Positions 60,021 through 64,000 of a DNA stretch of 64,000 nt are shown here, piece by piece (within the stretch, counting starts at the first letter, position 1; each line of letters starts with the position of its first letter). Location of the stretch: the NCBI GenBank assembly GCA_023402395.1, contig JAEYGI010000045.1, forward strand, positions 1-64,000. The letters are read 5' to 3'. The position numbers and the translations under genes are program-made. A model generated the notes under the pieces. That model ran no database searches and was not told the DNA's origin. It was given only the letters and a program-made list of their open reading frames with translations. The stretch comes from Bacillota bacterium. GTDB lineage: Bacteria; Bacillota; UBA4882; UBA8346.

Positions 60021-60052
60021 AGAAAAAAGCCCACTCCGGGGAGGAGTGGGCT
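60021..60052 (-). terminator. terminator of the rubrerythrin-perR operon
   Basis: AGCCCACTCC and GGAGTGGGCT make a perfect 10-bp stem; on the minus strand TTTTTTC follows. It lies 57 bp past the regulator's stop. Confidence 0.9.
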
Positions 60053-60108
60053 GCTGAAGATTAGTTCGTCTGGATGCGCAATTGCTTTCATCCCGACCGG
60101 CCAAAGGT

Positions 60109-60534
60109 CTAAACCGCCTCGTTCCGGCAGTCCCGGCAGACTCCTTTGATCAATACCTGGCATTCCAGGATGGCGTGACCCTCCAGACGCGGCTGGGCCG
60201 CGAATCCTTCCGGCAGGTCGATGTCGAACAACCGGCCGCAGCGGACACATTTGAAATGGCCGTGCGGAACGAGGTTGGACTCGTAGCGGACTTGATCTTC
60301 GTCGGTGGCCAGGGCCAAGAGGACGCCCTTTTCCTGAAACAACTTCAACGTATTGTACACCGTAGTTTTGGAAAAGGTCGGAATAGTATCCTTTAATTCC
60401 ATATAAATCATATCGGCGGTGGGATGAACCCGGTGTTCAAAGAGATACTTCATGATCTCCATCCGCTGATAGGTGGGGCGAATCTCTTTCTCCGACAGCA
60501 GCCGGGCAATTTCGTTTTCGAGCCCGTGTTCCAT
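60109..60534 (-). CDS. perR: Fur-family regulator, probable PerR
   Basis: A 141-residue metal-dependent repressor. The N-terminal winged helix reads LLSEKEIRPTYQRMEIMKYL and FSKTTVYNTLKLFQEKGVL. The dimerisation domain carries HGHFKCVRCGRLFDIDLP and the structural zinc pairs CVRC and CRDC. The Asp in LFDID corresponds to the PerR Asp that replaces a Glu in Fur, while the upstream ligand position is Glu (VRYES) rather than PerR's Asp. Its place behind rubrerythrin and the Per-box-like palindrome favour peroxide sensing. Start ATG 60534 with GTGAGGG is preferred over TTG 60561. PerR versus Fur is not certain. Confidence 0.78.
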   Translation of the reverse strand: MEHGLENEIARLLSEKEIRPTYQRMEIMKYLFEHRVHPTADMIYMELKDTIPTFSKTTVYNTLKLFQEKGVLLALATDEDQVRYESNLVPHGHFKCVRCGRLFDIDLPEGFAAQPRLEGHAILECQVLIKGVCRDCRNEAV

Positions 60535-60579
60535 GGGTAATCCCTCACCGTCTTTGTTCAAATTTATGATACTAGATCC

Positions 60580-61152
60580 TTACCAGTTTTCGCCGAGCAG
60601 TTCGAAATGAGCCTTGGGGTGGGCACAGGCCGCACAGGCTTCCGGAGCCTCGGGTCCTTCATGCAGGTAGCCGCAGTTCCGGCAACGCCAAACCACTTTC
60701 TGGTCCCGCTTGAAGACTTTGCCCGTGTCCACATTGGTTTTCAGGGCTATATACCGTTTTTCATGCTGTTTTTCGGCGATCGCGATCGCCTCGAAGATCT
60801 TGGCAATGGACTCGAACCCTTCCTCCCGGGCGACTTTGGCGAATTCCGGATACATGACGGTCCACTCATAATGCTCGCCGCCGGCGCCTTCCGCCAGGTT
60901 CTCGGAGGTTGTGCCGATTACCCCGGCCGGGAAGGATGCGGTGACTTGGACTTCGCCGCCCTCAAGCAGTTTGAAGAGGCGCTTGGCGTGTTCTCTTTCC
61001 TGATTGGCGGTTTCCTCGAAGATTTCGGCGATCTGGATCAACCCTTCCTGGCGGGCTTTGCCGGCAAAATAGGTGTAGCGGTTGCGGGCCTGCGATTCTC
61101 CGGCGAAAGCGGTCAGAATATTCTTTTCGGTACGGGTTCCTTTTAAACTCAT
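60580..61152 (-). CDS. rbr: rubrerythrin
   Basis: A 190-residue non-heme di-iron peroxidase that reduces hydrogen peroxide in anaerobes. The N-terminal four-helix domain carries the iron ligands in FAGESQARNRYTYFA, EIFEETANQEREHAKRLF and FEAIAIAEKQHEKRY. The C-terminal rubredoxin-like domain has CRNCGYLHEG and CAACAHPKAHF. Length and order are standard. AGGAGGCATAATCAA precedes ATG 61152. The Fur/PerR gene follows by 46 bp, so it is co-transcribed. Confidence 0.96.
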   Translation of the reverse strand: MSLKGTRTEKNILTAFAGESQARNRYTYFAGKARQEGLIQIAEIFEETANQEREHAKRLFKLLEGGEVQVTASFPAGVIGTTSENLAEGAGGEHYEWTVMYPEFAKVAREEGFESIAKIFEAIAIAEKQHEKRYIALKTNVDTGKVFKRDQKVVWRCRNCGYLHEGPEAPEACAACAHPKAHFELLGENW

Positions 61153-61209
61153 TTGATTATGCCTCCTAAAGTTATTTGGATGATTTACATTATTTATATT
61201 AATACAAGT

Positions 61210-61224
61210 TTGTAATTATTACAA
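61210..61224. promoter_or_regulatory. Per-box-like operator upstream of rubrerythrin
   Basis: TTGTAAT-T-ATTACAA is a perfect 7-1-7 inverted repeat, matching the Per box TTATAAT-N-ATTATAA at 12 of 14 arm positions. It lies 58 bp upstream of the rubrerythrin start in an AT-rich promoter region. Confidence 0.65.
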
Positions 61225-61371
61225 TATCTTTTTTAAAATTTCCTCCCACTTTTTTTAGCCCGGCTTGAAGCGGAGCCCCGGTCCGGTTCACTCCAGCGCT
61301 TCGGGAATTTCGGCCAGGCCGGCCGGAAGCGGCTGGAATCCAAGGGTTAAGATAAAGCAGGGAGGACGGTG

Positions 61372-62385
61372 TTAACGATCGATGACTTCCGATTCGAAGT
61401 GATTATGAATCTCCATGAATTTCTCCTCGCTGATCAGGAAAGCCTGGACCACCAGCGGATCGAAGTGGCTTCCCGACTCCTGGAGAATGATCGACCGGGC
61501 GATATCGTGGGAAAGCGCTTCCTTATAGACCCGTTTGCTGACCAGGGCGTCGTAGACGTCGGCCAAGGTCACAATCCGGGCGCAAAGCGGAATCTCATCC
61601 CCCTTCAGCCCCTGAGGATAGCCGCTGCCGTCGTATTTTTCATGGTGGGACAAAGCGATGGCCGCGCTCATCTGAAGGTAATCGGCGTTGACATCCCGCT
61701 TGGCCGCTTCGTTTAAAGCATCGTAGCCGATTACCGTATGCTTCTTCATCAGGCTGAACTCCTGATCATCCAGCCGGCCGGGCTTCATCAGGATATAATC
61801 GGGCATGCCGATCTTCCCGATGTCATGCAATGGGCTGGTCAAAAAAATATTGTCGATGAACAAGTGATCGATCTCTGCGGGAGGATTCTCGATCCGATAG
61901 AGCGTTTCCGCCAGGAGCCTGGAATAATGGCGGATCCGCTCCAGGTGGCCGCCGGTCTCCTGATCACGGGACTCGGCCAATTTGGAAATGGCAAAAATGG
62001 CGATATCTCGGGATTGAAACTCCACGATCCGCTTGCCGGAGCGGATCCGGACCTCCAGTTCCTCCCGGAGATAGGGCTTGGTGATAAAGTCGTCGGCGCC
62101 CGCGTTCATCCCGGCCACCAGATCCTGGGTGTCGGTTTTACTGGTCACGATGATGATATAGGTATATTGGCTCCCTTGCGACATCCGGATCTTTTTGCAG
62201 AGTTCCAGGCCGTCCATTTCCGGCATGATCCAGTCGGTGATGATGATGCGGGGCCGTTCGCTCTTCCAAAGATTCCATCCTTCCAATCCATCCTTGGCGA
62301 TTAATGGCTCGTAACCCAGGGTCCGGATGAGAACCTCAAGTTTTTTGCGGCTGGCGATTTCATCCTCTACGATTAGTAGTTTCAT
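61372..62385 (-). CDS. response regulator with HD-GYP phosphodiesterase domain
   Basis: A 337-residue RpfG-type protein. The receiver domain (residues 1-125) has KLLIVEDE, phospho-acceptor IIITDWIMPEMDG, TSK and FITKPY. The HD-GYP domain follows: LTSPLHDIGKIGMPDYILMK, SHHEKYDGSGYPQGLKGDEI, then LADVYDALVSKR. HD-GYP enzymes linearise cyclic di-GMP. It lies 4 bp downstream of the hybrid kinase, so the two form a phosphorelay operon controlling c-di-GMP turnover. All catalytic residues are present. Confidence 0.95.
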   Translation of the reverse strand: MKLLIVEDEIASRKKLEVLIRTLGYEPLIAKDGLEGWNLWKSERPRIIITDWIMPEMDGLELCKKIRMSQGSQYTYIIIVTSKTDTQDLVAGMNAGADDFITKPYLREELEVRIRSGKRIVEFQSRDIAIFAISKLAESRDQETGGHLERIRHYSRLLAETLYRIENPPAEIDHLFIDNIFLTSPLHDIGKIGMPDYILMKPGRLDDQEFSLMKKHTVIGYDALNEAAKRDVNADYLQMSAAIALSHHEKYDGSGYPQGLKGDEIPLCARIVTLADVYDALVSKRVYKEALSHDIARSIILQESGSHFDPLVVQAFLISEEKFMEIHNHFESEVIDR

Positions 62386-62389
62386 GGCA

Positions 62390-64000
62390 CTATCCTTTAA
62401 TGTAAGTTATGAAGAATGATTCCAACCGGGACAGTTCATTTTTCAATTGGGCCAAAGCCGAGGCGCAGCGCGTAAAGTCATTGGCCTTGCCGGATTGTTC
62501 CAGGGCCACGGCGGCCTCGGCCAGCAATCCGGCGGAGAGGTTCAACGCACCGCCCTTAATGGAATGGGCTTCCCGCCAAATCCGTTCCGCTTGCCGTTCA
62601 CTGAGCGCTTGCTGAATCGGGGCGATCTGACTTCGGACGTTTTGAATGAATTCCGCGATGATCTGAACCGTCAGTTCATAATCGCCCCCGAAATCCTCCA
62701 GATTTCTTTCGAAGTCCAGCGGCGGGGCAACGGTTTGAACAGTTGGCGTGGCGGCCTGATCCAGCGCCGGGCCGGCCGGTTCGGTTCCTCCCCGGCGGCC
62801 GGTGGCCCAGTAGCTGATTTTCGCCTGCAATACGCTTTTTCGGAAAGGCTTGATGATCACATCGTTAATGCCCGCTTCATAGCATTTGTTGATCTCCGAT
62901 TCAAAGGCGTTGGCGGTCATTGCGATGATCGGGAGCTCTCCGCCTCCGGGCAGGGCGCGGATTTGACGGGCCGCCTCATAGCCGTCCATCTCCGGCATTT
63001 GAATGTCCATCAGGACCAGATCAAAATGCTGTTTTTGAAAGGCTTCCACCGCTTGCCTGCCGTTTTCGGCGATAATGCCCCGGCAATTTAAGTCGTGCAG
63101 GTGGGTGGAGATCAGCCGCTGGTTGGTGGGATAGTCTTCGGCCGCCAGAACCGATAAAGGTTTTTCGGGTTCCGGAAACGCCTCCGGCGCCGCTTCGTTC
63201 TCATTCCCGGGCAGCGGAAGGCCGGGGGCGGGTTTCATGGTGACCGTGAACCAGAAATTGCTTCCCTTTCCTTCTTCGCTAGTCACGCCGATGGTTCCGT
63301 TCATCAATTCCACCAATTGCTTGGAGATGGCCGTGCCGAGGCCGGTGCCGCCGTACTTCCGGGTATTGCTGCTTTCCACCTGGACGAAGGTTTTGAAGAT
63401 AGCATGGAGGTGATCTTCGGGGATCCCGATGCCGGTATCGATGATCTGAAAGAACAGGATGACCGTGGCGGCGGTTTTGGACTTGACTTCCGCCAATACC
63501 CGGACTCCGCCCCGGTTGGTGAACTTGATGGCGTTGCCGATCAGGTTGACCAGCACTTGGCGGAGGCGCAGCGAATCTCCCTTCAGAAAACGGGGGATAG
63601 CGTCGCTGGCTTGCAGTTCAAAGGTCAACCCTTTGTTTTTGGCGCTCACTGCAAAACTGGAGGTGAGCGACTCCATCAATTTATAAAAATCGAACCGCTC
63701 GGTCAGGAGTTTCAGTTTGCCGGCTTCGATCTTGGAGATGTCCAGCAGCTGATTGATGAGTTCCAACAGCTTCTCGGATTCGTCCATGATCAGGTTCTGA
63801 TAGTATTGATATTCCTGCAAATTGTCGATGGTGGCCGCCACTTCCGCGAACCCCAGAATGCAGTTCAACGGCGTCCGGATCTCGTGGCTGATATTGGTCA
63901 GGAACTCGCTTTTGGCGTTGTTGGCCCGGTTAGCTTGGGCAATGGCGGTTTGCAGTTGTTCATTGACCCGTTTGTTAGCGGCGTTTTTCTCCACCAGCTC
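62390..64000 (-). CDS. hybrid sensor histidine kinase with HPt domain (5' part outside the window)
   Basis: The 3' part of a hybrid kinase, about 537 residues visible; the reading frame continues beyond the window edge. Order: HisKA (SEFLTNISHEIRTPLNCILG with the phospho-His), HATPase (VLVNLIGNAIKFTNRGGV, DTGIGIPEDHL, KYGGTGLGTAISKQLVELM), receiver (FDLVLMDIQMPEMDGYEAAR and IIKPF), and a C-terminal HPt (REAHSIKGGALNLSAGLLAE). The sensor region is not seen. The HPt probably relays phosphate to the HD-GYP response regulator encoded immediately downstream. Confidence 0.95.
   Translation of the reverse strand, partial: ELVEKNAANKRVNEQLQTAIAQANRANNAKSEFLTNISHEIRTPLNCILGFAEVAATIDNLQEYQYYQNLIMDESEKLLELINQLLDISKIEAGKLKLLTERFDFYKLMESLTSSFAVSAKNKGLTFELQASDAIPRFLKGDSLRLRQVLVNLIGNAIKFTNRGGVRVLAEVKSKTAATVILFFQIIDTGIGIPEDHLHAIFKTFVQVESSNTRKYGGTGLGTAISKQLVELMNGTIGVTSEEGKGSNFWFTVTMKPAPGLPLPGNENEAAPEAFPEPEKPLSVLAAEDYPTNQRLISTHLHDLNCRGIIAENGRQAVEAFQKQHFDLVLMDIQMPEMDGYEAARQIRALPGGGELPIIAMTANAFESEINKCYEAGINDVIIKPFRKSVLQAKISYWATGRRGGTEPAGPALDQAATPTVQTVAPPLDFERNLEDFGGDYELTVQIIAEFIQNVRSQIAPIQQALSERQAERIWREAHSIKGGALNLSAGLLAEAAVALEQSGKANDFTRCASALAQLKNELSRLESFFITYIKG

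Overview
The window reads as chromosomal DNA of an anaerobic, spore-forming member of the Bacillota (Firmicutes) with moderately high G+C outside a few AT-rich islands. The basis is a spoVA-type germination/heat-resistance operon, a Spo0E-like phosphatase, a hybrid-cluster protein, rubrerythrin with a Fur/PerR regulator, a 2-hydroxyacyl-CoA dehydratase activase-type operon, and GGAGG-type ribosome binding sites with frequent GTG/TTG starts. I cannot name the genus with confidence.

Layout. 1-2.4 kb: a Sel1-repeat protein and a membrane protein, probably the truncated end of a larger island. 2.6-9.2 kb: murD, two GNAT acetyltransferases, an ABC-2 exporter (ATPase plus two permeases) and a small secreted-protein gene broken by a frameshift. 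9.3-12.5 kb: an accessory island with a type I-C-like CRISPR array (19 repeats, 18 spacers, no cas genes in the window), a pseudogene and an XRE regulator, bracketed by two near-identical direct repeats. 12.6-15.8 kb: hcp, a ferredoxin-type partner and a divergent Crp/Fnr regulator with operator-like palindromes. 15.8-16.1 kb: a tandem array of 21-bp palindromic units. 16.3-20.5 kb: a MacB/LolCDE-like export operon (permease, ATPase, lipoprotein adaptor). 20.6-31.5 kb: a family 9 pectate lyase, small housekeeping genes (thioredoxin-like, thioesterase, cyclophilin), then a catabolic cluster with a glyoxylate-carboligase-like enzyme, IclR regulator, FAD oxidoreductase and a TIM-barrel-like protein. 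31.7-37.2 kb: a NifX-type protein, a large membrane protein and the activase operon.

37.3-44.2 kb is a sporulation block: DUF1657, a DUF421 protein with a DUF1657-like tail, SpoVAC, SpoVAD and SpoVAE behind a sigma-G-like promoter, then on the other strand a second DUF1657/DUF421/DUF4363 set, and between them three unannotated ultra-small hydrophobic proteins. The gene order resembles the spoVA2mob/2Duf operons that raise spore heat resistance in Bacillus.

44.5-54.8 kb is an AT-richer polymorphic-toxin (RHS/YD-repeat) locus: two secreted RHS proteins, the second ending in a CdiA-C-like endonuclease tip, followed by two candidate immunity genes; then an orphan RHS tip with an AHH nuclease domain, an intact Imm11-like gene and a second, frameshifted copy, and RHS debris. 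Short dispersed repeats and a nested inverted-repeat (MITE-like) element sit at the breakpoints, and a related copy lies at the left end of the window.

54.8-64.0 kb: a small paralogue of the 11.4-kb pseudogene, a Spo0E-like protein, an XRE regulator, a second 21-bp tandem array, an AXE-type esterase, an S9 peptidase, PerR and rubrerythrin (with a Per-box-like palindrome), an HD-GYP response regulator, and the 3' part of a hybrid sensor kinase that runs off the window.
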